From Helicobacteraceae bacterium (GTDB taxonomy: Bacteria > Campylobacterota > Campylobacteria > Campylobacterales > SZUA-545), in the NCBI GenBank assembly GCA_003250175.1, contig QKHD01000161.1, positions 1-7,271 on the forward strand: a DNA stretch of 7,271 nucleotides. Direction: 5' to 3'. The notes under the pieces were generated by a model that had not been told where the DNA came from, searched no databases, and worked only from the letters and a program-made list of their open reading frames with translations. Both the position numbers and the translations under genes were made by a program. Positions 1 through 6,488 of the stretch are shown in pieces (the stretch's first letter is position 1; each line of letters opens with the position of its first letter).

Positions 1-893
1 GATTTGTAAAAGCCGGTGTCGTCCAGACGGAAGTCGCCGTAGGACATATAGCTTTTCAGACCGCCGCCGGTACCGTCGAGGGCTTCGTCTGCATACATGG
101 TACCTGCCATAAGAACGTCAGGGATGTAGGCATTTTTAACAAATTCACGTGCTTTAAGTAGCAGGTCTTTGAACATCAGACCGCGCGCCGGGTTTTTGAT
201 GTCCTGAACACAGGTAACACCACCGACAACAAAGCTTTGTGGGTGTGGCATTTTACCGCCGTAGATCGCCATCATCTTCGCCATATCGCGCTGAAGATCC
301 AGGGCCTGGAGGTAGTGCGCCGTAGCAAGAAGGTTCTGCTCCGGAGTCAGTTTATAGTGCTTGTTGCCCCAGTAAGCGTTGGCAAACGGCCCGAGGCGGC
401 CTTGTTTGACAAATTTTGCTACGCGGTCTTGTACAGCGCGGAGTTCACCTTCGCTGGCACCCCAAGGGGTTTTGGACCATTTAAGCGCTTCTTGGGCTGT
501 CTTTTTTGGATCAGCTTTAAGGGCACTGGTAACATCAACCCAGTCAAGGGCGTGCAGGTGGTAGAAGTGAACCACGTGGTCGTGTACATAAAGAGCACCC
601 TGAACCAGGTTACGAACCAGACGGGCATTCTTAGGAATGGTGACACCGAAAGCGTCTTCAACCGCTTCGATACTTCGCTGATAGTGTGTACCGGTACAAA
701 CACCGCAGATACGCATGGCGAGAAGACCGGCATCACGTGGGTCACGGCCCTTGAGGATCGTTTCAATCCCGCGGAACATGGTTGATGCACTGTAGGCATC
801 GATGATGGTGTTGGTTTTCTCATCAATCACCGCTTCGATTCGAAGGTGACCTTCGATACGGGTGATAGGATCGATGATAATATGTTTGCTCAT
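1..893 (-). CDS. hydB: Group 1 [NiFe]-hydrogenase large subunit HydB (3' end outside window)
   Basis: This is the catalytic subunit of a membrane-bound respiratory uptake hydrogenase. It would oxidise H2 on the periplasmic side and pass electrons through HydA to a cytochrome b and the quinone pool (family knowledge). I translated 297 codons from the ATG at 893 with no internal stop. The N-terminus carries the large-subunit motif TRIEGHLR (residues 11-18), and the L1 nickel motif RICGVCTGTH lies at 61-70, with C63 and C66 as two of the four Ni/Fe ligands. The second motif (DPCxxCxxH) and any maturation peptide lie beyond the window. The start overlaps the hydA stop by one base (TAATG), and a GGAG sits about 8 nt upstream inside hydA. 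The product has no signal peptide of its own, as expected for export as a folded complex on the HydA Tat signal. Family members are usually about 570-580 residues, so about half is visible. Confidence 0.95.
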   Translation of the reverse strand, partial: MSKHIIIDPITRIEGHLRIEAVIDEKTNTIIDAYSASTMFRGIETILKGRDPRDAGLLAMRICGVCTGTHYQRSIEAVEDAFGVTIPKNARLVRNLVQGALYVHDHVVHFYHLHALDWVDVTSALKADPKKTAQEALKWSKTPWGASEGELRAVQDRVAKFVKQGRLGPFANAYWGNKHYKLTPEQNLLATAHYLQALDLQRDMAKMMAIYGGKMPHPQSFVVGGVTCVQDIKNPARGLMFKDLLLKAREFVKNAYIPDVLMAGTMYADEALDGTGGGLKSYMSYGDFRLDDTGFYK

Positions 894-2125
894 TACGCTT
901 CTCCGTTATCTGATTTTTTACCTGCTACGGCGCTGGCAACCGCGTGGATACCGATACCGACCGCTGTGGCGGTAAGGACACCCAGACCGAATTCGTCGAC
1001 GGTTTTTTCTACGCCGCCGGTCGGTGCTTTGATTTTGGCATCAGCCATTGGACGTTCATAGGCGTATTTATCCCAGAAATCCGGTTCGGAACAACCGATA
1101 CAACCGCGACCGACACCGATTGGCCAGTTGACGCCTTCGTTGTAGCGTACGATGGAGCAGTTGTTGAAGGTCATGGGGCCTTTACAACCCATTTTATACA
1201 GACAGAAGTTGTTTTTGGCACCTTCATCACCCCACTCTTCTACGAATTCGCCGGCATCAAAGTGTGCACGTCGTTCGCAGTTGTCGTGAATGCGGTAACC
1301 GAATGCGAATTTCGGTCGAAGCAGGGAGTCAAGCTCCGGAACCTGACCGGAAAGAACGTAGTGAATCACCACGCCGACCATGTTGGCCGGGTTGGCAGGA
1401 CAGGCTGGGATGTTGATGATCGGTTTGCCGTTAAGGATATCCATAACGCCCACAGCACCTGTTGGGTTTGGAGCAGCAGCAGGGATACCGCCGTAAGTAG
1501 CACAGCTACCAACTGCAACAACAGCAGCCGCACCGGCAGATACGCGGACAAGGTGTTCTTCGAATGTTTCACCTTTTGGTCCGATGGTACCGTACTGGCC
1601 GTTCATGGCACGTGGGATCGCACCTTCAACAAAACAGAGGTATTTGCCGTGGAAGTGTTCCATGGCTTCTTCCAGCTGTTTTTCCGCCTGGTGACCGGCA
1701 GCCGCCATAATGGTTTCGTGGAATTCGAGGCTGATAACATCGAGGATCAGTTCATCGATGGTAGGGCCGTCGCTTCGAAGGAGTGCTTCGGAGTTACCGG
1801 CGCAGTCTTGGAGTTCAAGCCAGATAACGGGAACGCGGTTCATTACTTCCGCAGCTTCCGCGACCAGAGGAGTGAATGAAGCAGGAAGCATCAGCATGGC
1901 TGTGGTTGCACTGGCCCATTTCATAAAATCCCGACGGGTATACCCTTCGCTGGAAAGCACCTCGTCAATAGAGTTGCTGGAAGCGATGGGGAGCTTCTTA
2001 AGTTCATCAAGGCGAGCACGGCATTTTTGCCAGAGCGCGTCGTAATAATCTTGACCTTTGTTCGTCATAACCTGAGAGTCTTTAGTGCTAAACATGGTGC
2101 TCAGCACTTCTCTGCGTTCATTCAT
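893..2125 (-). CDS. hydA: Group 1b [NiFe]-hydrogenase small subunit HydA, Tat-exported
   Basis: This is the electron-transfer subunit of the respiratory uptake hydrogenase, 410 aa. A long leader precedes the twin-arginine motif TRRDFMKW (residues 63-70) and a hydrophobic stretch ending near AEAAE (about 89-93), so the folded HydAB complex is exported by Tat. Ligands are visible for the distal cluster (H280, C283, C308, C314) and the medial 3Fe-4S cluster (C323, C342, C345, with P335 in the usual NWP position). For the proximal cluster, C108, C208 and C242 are present, but the usual second Cys of the CxxC motif is Asn111 (QDCAGNSEA). A C-terminal hydrophobic helix (about 378-402) would anchor the protein in the membrane. 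The ATG at 2125 is chosen because GGAGG lies 6 nt upstream; in-frame Met11 and Met20 are weaker alternatives. The long leader and the downstream sequence resemble Campylobacterota HydA. A HydC cytochrome b would be expected after hydB, outside the window. Confidence 0.95.
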   Translation of the reverse strand: MNERREVLSTMFSTKDSQVMTNKGQDYYDALWQKCRARLDELKKLPIASSNSIDEVLSSEGYTRRDFMKWASATTAMLMLPASFTPLVAEAAEVMNRVPVIWLELQDCAGNSEALLRSDGPTIDELILDVISLEFHETIMAAAGHQAEKQLEEAMEHFHGKYLCFVEGAIPRAMNGQYGTIGPKGETFEEHLVRVSAGAAAVVAVGSCATYGGIPAAAPNPTGAVGVMDILNGKPIINIPACPANPANMVGVVIHYVLSGQVPELDSLLRPKFAFGYRIHDNCERRAHFDAGEFVEEWGDEGAKNNFCLYKMGCKGPMTFNNCSIVRYNEGVNWPIGVGRGCIGCSEPDFWDKYAYERPMADAKIKAPTGGVEKTVDEFGLGVLTATAVGIGIHAVASAVAGKKSDNGEA

Positions 2126-2131
2126 GGTCTA

Positions 2132-2136
2132 CCTCC
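2132..2136 (-). promoter_or_regulatory. Ribosome binding site of hydA
   Basis: A perfect GGAGG on the minus strand ends 6 nt before the ATG at 2125. It fixes the hydA start and excludes the later in-frame methionines as the main start. It lies immediately downstream of the palindromic operator, leaving a short leader of roughly 20-25 nt. Confidence 0.8.
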
Positions 2137-2137
2137 A

Positions 2138-2151
2138 AATGAATATTCATT
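2138..2151. promoter_or_regulatory. Candidate TetR operator at the hydA promoter
   Basis: AATGAATATTCATT is a perfect 14 bp palindrome. It begins 3 nt downstream of the hydA -10 box and would span about -3 to +11, a position suited to repression. Its AATGA/TCATT arms resemble operators of TetR-family regulators such as Bacillus FadR. A 12-of-14 match lies at the same distance from the -10 box of the tetR gene in this window (5035-5048). Binding by the neighbouring TetR protein is inferred from this match and was not shown directly. Confidence 0.6.
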
Positions 2152-2154
2152 CAC

Positions 2155-2160
2155 ATAATA
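2155..2160 (-). promoter_or_regulatory. Candidate -10 box of the hydA promoter
   Basis: TATTAT on the minus strand matches TATAAT at five of six positions and lies in the AT-rich 114 bp gap between the cytoplasmic large-subunit gene and hydA. There is no good -35 hexamer at 16-18 nt. The upstream region is A/T-rich, which fits Campylobacterota housekeeping promoters, where a -35 box is often absent. The gap has no convincing terminator, so read-through from the tetR operon is also possible. Confidence 0.45.
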
Positions 2161-2239
2161 TGAGAATATTACTTAAACTTATTTTAACAGCAGCGATACT
2201 GAAAGAAAGGTTAAAATCCGTGTGAAATAATGATGAATT

Positions 2240-3541
2240 TTAGTGCGTGGTGCAGACGGAGCAGACGTCAAAGGATCGGAAGATAATGTCGGAGTGGTGC
2301 GGGTTGGCACCCATAAGAGCCCGTTGGGCCGGGCCGGGATTTTCCCGTGTTCCGTGGGCAAGATTCCACTGGGTGGGCGTAATAATGTCGTATCTTTCGA
2401 TGATTCCGGACTTCAGTTTGACCCGGTGGATGAGCGGACCGCGGGGTGCTTCGACGATCCCGACTCCTTCAGCACTCAGGCGAGATATGGGCATGGGGGC
2501 GCGGAATGATTCCTGCTCCAGATCAAGGCTCCGGAGCAGGCGGCGGATTTCGGTTATGAGCAGCACGGTTTCGTGGACTCGGGCGGCGATTCGGGTGATC
2601 AGGGCATCTTTGTGGCGACGGTGAATGTTTTTAATCAGCGGATCGAGGCGTGCCATGGCCCGTGCCATGGGGCCGGTTTCAAAAAACATTCCTTTATACA
2701 GAGCATTTTTGCCGTAGGTAAAGCCCCCCTTGGCAAAGGTGTTGGTATCGTCTTCGCTGACCTTGTCATTATCGACCATCCGGAGGGTCGTATGGGTAAT
2801 TTTGGCGGGAGAAACAAGGGTGTGTTCGCCTAGCACAAGAAAACGGTCATGGCTCTGACCGATGCCTTGAAGGCCGTTTTTCTCCATTTCATTTATTATG
2901 TATGAAAAGTCTCCGGAGAGAGCGGTGAGCGCTTCGAGGTTCTGTATCTCCATATAGGCGGCTATATTCGTCCCTAGTAGATCGGAAACCAGCAGTTTTT
3001 CCAGCTCTTCGAGCATACCAAGGGCCTGGTTTTGTTCCAACTCCGAAGGGTCGCAGGTGACTCCGCCGGGGATGGCGTAGGCGCTGTGGGGTGCCTGACC
3101 GGCAAAGAGGGCAAGGATACGGTTGCTCAGGGCAACGGGGGCGAAGGCTCCGGATGTTTTTGGAAGCGTTTCTGTACAAAGGGGCTGCAGGGCGGGAATG
3201 ACGGTCAGATAAAACCACTTGATATGGTTTTGCACCAGCTCCAGATAGAGAGTAATCTCCCGCAGTGCGTGGGCCTTAGGGGTGATGAAAATGGGTGAAC
3301 CGGCTGCGGCATAGGCCGATTCAATGGCACGAACCGCAGCCATGAGATGGGCATGGCCGCAGATACCGCAGATACGCGGCGTAATCATCAGCGCGTCATG
3401 GGCCGGCGCGCCTTCTAAAATACGCTCCATTCCCCGAAAGTGGGGGAAGCTGATTTGGGCAAAGGCGATTTTGTCTTCTTCTATCTCGTAATCGACCCGC
3501 GCTTCCCCTTCGATACGCTCGACAATCTCTTTGCGGATCAT
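2240..3541 (-). CDS. hupV: Cytoplasmic group-2-like [NiFe]-hydrogenase large subunit without maturation peptide (HupV-like)
   Basis: This large subunit is 433 aa. L1 is RICGICGHAH at 56-65 (C58, C61) and L2 is DVCSVCTTH at 425-433 (C427, C430), so all four Ni-Fe cysteines are present. The stop codon follows His433 directly. Most catalytic [NiFe] large subunits carry a C-terminal extension after this His that an HupD/HyaD-type endopeptidase removes. H2-sensing HupV/HoxC proteins, and a few enzymes such as CooH, lack it. Together with the short length and the tetR neighbour, this favours an H2 sensor. A cytoplasmic uptake enzyme (group 2a or 2d, such as HupSL) is the alternative. The N-terminal motif reads RIEGEAR where HydB has RIEGHLR. 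The start overlaps the small-subunit stop by 4 bases (ATGA), with only a weak purine-rich stretch upstream, so translation is probably coupled. The hupV/hupL naming and the exact subgroup are unsure; the family is certain. Confidence 0.9.
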   Translation of the reverse strand: MIRKEIVERIEGEARVDYEIEEDKIAFAQISFPHFRGMERILEGAPAHDALMITPRICGICGHAHLMAAVRAIESAYAAAGSPIFITPKAHALREITLYLELVQNHIKWFYLTVIPALQPLCTETLPKTSGAFAPVALSNRILALFAGQAPHSAYAIPGGVTCDPSELEQNQALGMLEELEKLLVSDLLGTNIAAYMEIQNLEALTALSGDFSYIINEMEKNGLQGIGQSHDRFLVLGEHTLVSPAKITHTTLRMVDNDKVSEDDTNTFAKGGFTYGKNALYKGMFFETGPMARAMARLDPLIKNIHRRHKDALITRIAARVHETVLLITEIRRLLRSLDLEQESFRAPMPISRLSAEGVGIVEAPRGPLIHRVKLKSGIIERYDIITPTQWNLAHGTRENPGPAQRALMGANPHHSDIIFRSFDVCSVCTTH

Positions 3542-4419
3542 GCGTCGCTCTTTTTGGGGATCAACGGGCTTTCAAGCCGTTTGATATGAAACGACTTGGC
3601 CACTCCGGAGACGGTGAGATAGGTGCGCTTGGGGATGCCTTCGGGCATCGTTGCGGGGATGGACATATGGGTTAGGGTCTCAAAGAGGTTTCGTTTCGGG
3701 AAGGTCGGTTCCGTACAGCCCAGGCAGGGCGTACCCGCACGGGTTTTGGAGCTGACCCCGTTCCAGAGGATTTTGTTGCAGCTGCCATGGGTATAGGGAG
3801 CCTGACACCCCTGTTCGTAATAGAGACACCCTTCCTTGGTACCGAAGTGTTTGGCATCGACCTTCCACTCAAAGTATTCGTTGCGCAGGCAGCCGTTGTG
3901 TACCAAATAGGCGTAGAGGCTCAGGGGGCGGAGCAGGGCGTCGGTTTTGGGGGTGCGGTTTTCCCGAAGGGAGAGCAGAACATTGGCCAGCCACTCCGGA
4001 TGAATGGGGCAGCCGGGCAGATTGATGATCTTGTCGCGATAGGCCATCAACGGACCGCTGGATTCATCTCCCTGGAAGACCAGCCCGCCGATATGTTCCG
4101 GATCGATCTGGCGGTGGATTCCCCCAAAGCTGGCACAGGTTCCCGCCGCAATGATATGGTTTGCTTTGGCGGCATAGTGGATGATGCGGCCTAGCACATC
4201 ATGATCGGCACGGTTGAGGTTATCCTGAATGGCTCCTTCAATAATGAGGATGTCGCAGGGTAGATCCTTTTCCATGACGGCGCGAAGGGTGTGGGCGCAG
4301 GGTAAAACCGGATGATGAATCAGAGTAAAGTGATCCAGCAGGGTAGCCAGATGGGGGTGGTTCAGGAAGGAGTGGGTGTTGCCATTACAGGTGACTCCCT
4401 GAAGCCAGATGATGTTCAT
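3538..4419 (-). CDS. hupU: Cytoplasmic group-2-like [NiFe]-hydrogenase small subunit (HupU/HupS-like)
   Basis: This is the Fe-S subunit partner of the following large subunit, 293 aa. It has no Tat signal: the mature-type motif WLQGVTCNGN starts at residue 5, so the protein is cytoplasmic, as in group 2 hydrogenases. Proximal ligands are C11, C95 and C137, with Asn14 in place of the second Cys. Distal ligands are H174, C177, C198 and C205. Medial ligands are C214, C232 and C235, but the stretch between them reads SSKTRAG and lacks the NWP proline of HydA. The CxGN motif and SSKTRAG recall cyanobacterial HupS, which is known to have a 3Cys/1Asn proximal site, so group 2a/2d is as plausible as the HupU sensor group. 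No C-terminal anchor is present. The ATG overlaps the tetR stop (ATGA) and has no recognisable Shine-Dalgarno sequence, so it probably depends on translational coupling to tetR. Confidence 0.9.
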   Translation of the reverse strand: MNIIWLQGVTCNGNTHSFLNHPHLATLLDHFTLIHHPVLPCAHTLRAVMEKDLPCDILIIEGAIQDNLNRADHDVLGRIIHYAAKANHIIAAGTCASFGGIHRQIDPEHIGGLVFQGDESSGPLMAYRDKIINLPGCPIHPEWLANVLLSLRENRTPKTDALLRPLSLYAYLVHNGCLRNEYFEWKVDAKHFGTKEGCLYYEQGCQAPYTHGSCNKILWNGVSSKTRAGTPCLGCTEPTFPKRNLFETLTHMSIPATMPEGIPKRTYLTVSGVAKSFHIKRLESPLIPKKSDA

Positions 4420-5012
4420 GGATAGGTGCGAAGGGCATTGTAGATGTTCATGGCGATCGAATCGCGGTAGCTTTTAAGGGCGTGGGGGAGAATTTTTTCC
4501 CCGTTGAGAAAGGCCATGCCGCCCAGATACCCCATGAAGAGGCCGAAGGCGCTGTAAAAGTCCTGATCGCGCAACTCGCCGCAGCGGACGCCCTCTTCAA
4601 AAAAGATCATGATTTCGGTGACAAAATCGGAGACGCAGACCATCCCCTCGCAGCCGTCCTCAAAGACCTCGCGGTTGGAGAGGTAGACACGCAGAAAGTA
4701 CTGGATCATCTCCGGACGCTTGGTCGCCATCTCAAAATACATGGTGACCACGGCGTGGATCTTGTCTTTATAGTTTGCTTTGGATTCGTTAATGGTCCGC
4801 ATCTCTTCGCCGAGAATGCCGGAAATATATCGGATCAGCTCCTTGGCCAGGGTCTCTTTGGAGTTGAAGTAGTTGTAGAAATTCCCCACGCTCATGCCGA
4901 CTTTTTTGGCGATTTGCGGCATGGTGGTTGAGTAAAACCCTTCCTTCGAGAAAAGTTCCAGCGCCTGCTTCATAATGGAGGTCTTGCGCTCCTTATTGCT
5001 GGGACGTGCCAT
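4416..5012 (-). CDS. TetR/AcrR-family transcriptional regulator, candidate regulator of the hydrogenase genes
   Basis: This is a 198 aa protein, a normal TetR length. The N-terminal DNA-binding domain is clear: an initial helix with ALELFSKEGF (17-26), then the helix-turn-helix TTMPQIAKKVGMSVGNFYNYF (29-49), followed by the typical NSKETL. The C-terminal domain (about 60-198) would bind a ligand or partner and mediate dimerisation; I do not recognise its subfamily. It contains three cysteines, C121, C126 and C144, within 24 residues. The ATG at 5012 has GGAG at 5018-5021. Downstream, the stop overlaps the small-subunit start by 4 bases, so the regulator and the sensor-like hydrogenase are co-expressed. 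Palindromes of matching sequence lie at its own promoter and at hydA, suggesting autorepression and control of hydAB. Its ligand is unknown. It may respond to the hydrogenase partner, to redox state or to a small molecule. Confidence 0.9.
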   Translation of the reverse strand: MARPSNKERKTSIMKQALELFSKEGFYSTTMPQIAKKVGMSVGNFYNYFNSKETLAKELIRYISGILGEEMRTINESKANYKDKIHAVVTMYFEMATKRPEMIQYFLRVYLSNREVFEDGCEGMVCVSDFVTEIMIFFEEGVRCGELRDQDFYSAFGLFMGYLGGMAFLNGEKILPHALKSYRDSIAMNIYNALRTYP

Positions 5013-5034
5013 GGGTGCTCCGATATCTTCGAAA

Positions 5035-5048
5035 TATGAATATTCGTT
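5035..5048. promoter_or_regulatory. Candidate TetR operator at the tetR promoter
   Basis: On the minus strand this reads AACGAATATTCATA. It matches the perfect palindrome upstream of hydA at 12 of 14 bases, including an unbroken GAATATTCAT, and it is symmetric at five of seven pairs. It begins 3 nt downstream of the tetR -10 box, the same offset as at hydA, so it would cover the transcription start. The likely role is autoregulation. Confidence 0.6.
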
Positions 5049-5051
5049 TTT

Positions 5052-5079
5052 ATTATACCGAAGTAGGGGAAAAAATCAA
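5052..5079 (-). promoter_or_regulatory. Sigma-70-type promoter of the tetR-hupU-hupV operon
   Basis: On the minus strand, TTGATT (5079-5074; four of six matches to TTGACA) is followed after 16 nt by a perfect TATAAT (5057-5052). Transcription would start near 5045, giving a leader of about 33 nt before the ATG at 5012. It lies in the 138 bp gap shared with the divergent ligase gene. Confidence 0.6.
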
Positions 5080-5150
5080 ATGTGCGTGCAAGCCCCCTTT
5101 TTTTATCAAAAGCGTGTTACATTTTCTTACTTGAAACGGGGAGGCCAACC

Positions 5151-6488
5151 ATGGCGGCAAAGAAAATCATCGGGCGTTTTGAAAAGGTCGATTTCCCTGA
5201 TCTTGATCTCTACCTTCTGGATGCCAAAGTCGACACCGGTGCCGACAATAACGCGATCCATTGCCATGAGATCACCCTTTCCAAAGATGAAAAAACCGTC
5301 AGCTTCAAACTGCTCGATCCCTCGCACCTCGATTACAACGAAAAACTCTTTACCATGCCGGTTTACCGGATGCGCTGGGTAAAAAGCTCCAACGGCGACC
5401 GGGAGCATCGGGTCTACATCAAAGCCAAGATTACGGTCATGGGGGAGCATTACGAGACCGAAATCTCCCTGACGGACCGATCCAACATGACCTATCCCAT
5501 GCTGCTGGGGCGAAAGTTCCTGCACAACCGTTTTGTGGTGGATGTCTCCAAACAGAGCAGTGTCTCCGGAGGGCGCTTTAAGGTCGCCGTTCTCTCCCTG
5601 GGGCCGGATCTCTACTCCACCAGACGTCTCTATCAGGCGGCCAAGCAGAAGGGTTGGGATGTGGAGGTGATCAACTACCTGCACTGCTACGCCACGATTG
5701 AAAAGGGCAACCTCAAGATTCACTACAATGGCCGCGAGCTCAAAGACGTGGATGTGATCATCCCCCGGATCGGAGCCTCACGTACCTTCTTCGGTACGGC
5801 GGTGGTGCGGCAGTTTGAGCTGATGAATGTCTTTACGGTCAACAGCTCCCTGGCGATTACCCGTTCCCGTGACAAACTGCGAAGCCACCAGATTCTGGCC
5901 AAGCATGAGCTCAATATGCCCAAAACCATCTACGCCACCAAGGTTGGGGACGTGGATGACCTGATCGCCAGCATCGGCGGGGCACCGCTCATTATCAAGA
6001 TGCTCGAAGGCACCCAGGGGGTCGGTGTGGTTCTGGCGGAGACGCAGAAGGCAGCCAAGTCGGTTCTAGAAGCCTTTTACGGACTGCGGGTCAACCTTCT
6101 GGTGCAGGAGTTTATCGAAGAGGCGAAGGGGGCGGATATCCGCGCCTTCGTGGTCGGCGGGAAAGTGGTGGCAGCCATGAAGCGCCAGGGTGTGGAGGGA
6201 GATTTCAGATCCAACATTCACCGGGGCGGTAGTGCCCATCCCATCAAACTCTCCCGTACGGAGAAAAACCTGGCCATTCAGGCCGCTAAGGTCATGGGCC
6301 TGGATGTGGCCGGAGTGGATATGATCCAGTCCGATCGCGGGCCGCTTTTGATGGAGGTGAACTCCTCTCCGGGCCTCGAGGGGATCGAAGCCGCCACAGG
6401 AATCGACGTGGCGGGCAAGATCATGGACTTTATCGAAGGGTCCATGTCCACCACCCAGCTGCGTAAAAAAGACACGGTGGGGGCGTAA
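5151..6488 (+). CDS. rimK: RimB-like retropepsin/zinc-protease domain fused to RimK-type ATP-grasp ligase
   Basis: This is a two-domain protein of 445 aa. Residues 1 to about 140 form a retropepsin-like, putative ATP-dependent zinc protease domain (RimB family), with the active-site motif KVDTGADNNAIHCH (26-39; D28-T-G) and a later LLGRKFL (118-124). Residues about 143-435 match the RimK glutamate ligase family: SRDKLRSHQIL (239-249), the nucleotide loop IIKMLEGTQGVGV (281-293), VQEFIEEAKGADIR (318-331), RSNIHRGG (353-360), GVDM (388-391) and the metal site MEVNSSPGLEGIE (401-413; E402, N404). E. coli RimK, about 300 aa, adds glutamates to ribosomal protein S6; the substrate here is unknown. 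The ATG at 5151 is preceded by GGGGAGG (5138-5144). An in-frame ATG at 5082 would add 23 residues but has no good ribosome site and lies in non-conserved sequence. The gene overlaps the next gene by one base, so ligase and hydrolase are probably co-produced. Confidence 0.9.
   Translation: MAAKKIIGRFEKVDFPDLDLYLLDAKVDTGADNNAIHCHEITLSKDEKTVSFKLLDPSHLDYNEKLFTMPVYRMRWVKSSNGDREHRVYIKAKITVMGEHYETEISLTDRSNMTYPMLLGRKFLHNRFVVDVSKQSSVSGGRFKVAVLSLGPDLYSTRRLYQAAKQKGWDVEVINYLHCYATIEKGNLKIHYNGRELKDVDVIIPRIGASRTFFGTAVVRQFELMNVFTVNSSLAITRSRDKLRSHQILAKHELNMPKTIYATKVGDVDDLIASIGGAPLIIKMLEGTQGVGVVLAETQKAAKSVLEAFYGLRVNLLVQEFIEEAKGADIRAFVVGGKVVAAMKRQGVEGDFRSNIHRGGSAHPIKLSRTEKNLAIQAAKVMGLDVAGVDMIQSDRGPLLMEVNSSPGLEGIEAATGIDVAGKIMDFIEGSMSTTQLRKKDTVGA

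Noticed and set aside
237..785. Plus-strand open frame of 182 codons opposite hydB
   Set aside because: The minus strand encodes HydB without interruption across this region, with RIEGH and RICGVC motifs; the plus-strand frame is a shadow.
944..1879. Long plus-strand open frame opposite hydA
   Set aside because: It is antisense to a gene with full family motifs, has no recognisable domain and no ribosome site; it is a shadow of codon bias.
2157..2170. AATAT-gaga-ATATT inverted repeat beside the hydA operator
   Set aside because: Short arms of only A and T overlapping the -10 region, with no counterpart at the tetR promoter. Chance is likely in such AT-rich DNA.
2171..2239. Possible terminator between the cytoplasmic large-subunit gene and hydA
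   Set aside because: Only a 3 bp CAG/CTG hairpin was found and there is no stable stem with a T-run, so no terminator is called; read-through remains possible.
5065..5104. GGGG...CCCC inverted repeat followed by seven T, resembling a rho-independent terminator on the plus strand
   Set aside because: The stem is only 5 bp with a loop of about 24 nt, and no plus-strand gene ends upstream. It lies in a promoter region.
5082..5150. In-frame upstream ATG extending the RimK-like protein by 23 residues
   Set aside because: It has no ribosome binding site, whereas a strong GGGGAGG precedes the ATG at 5151, and the RimB-like domain begins just after that ATG.
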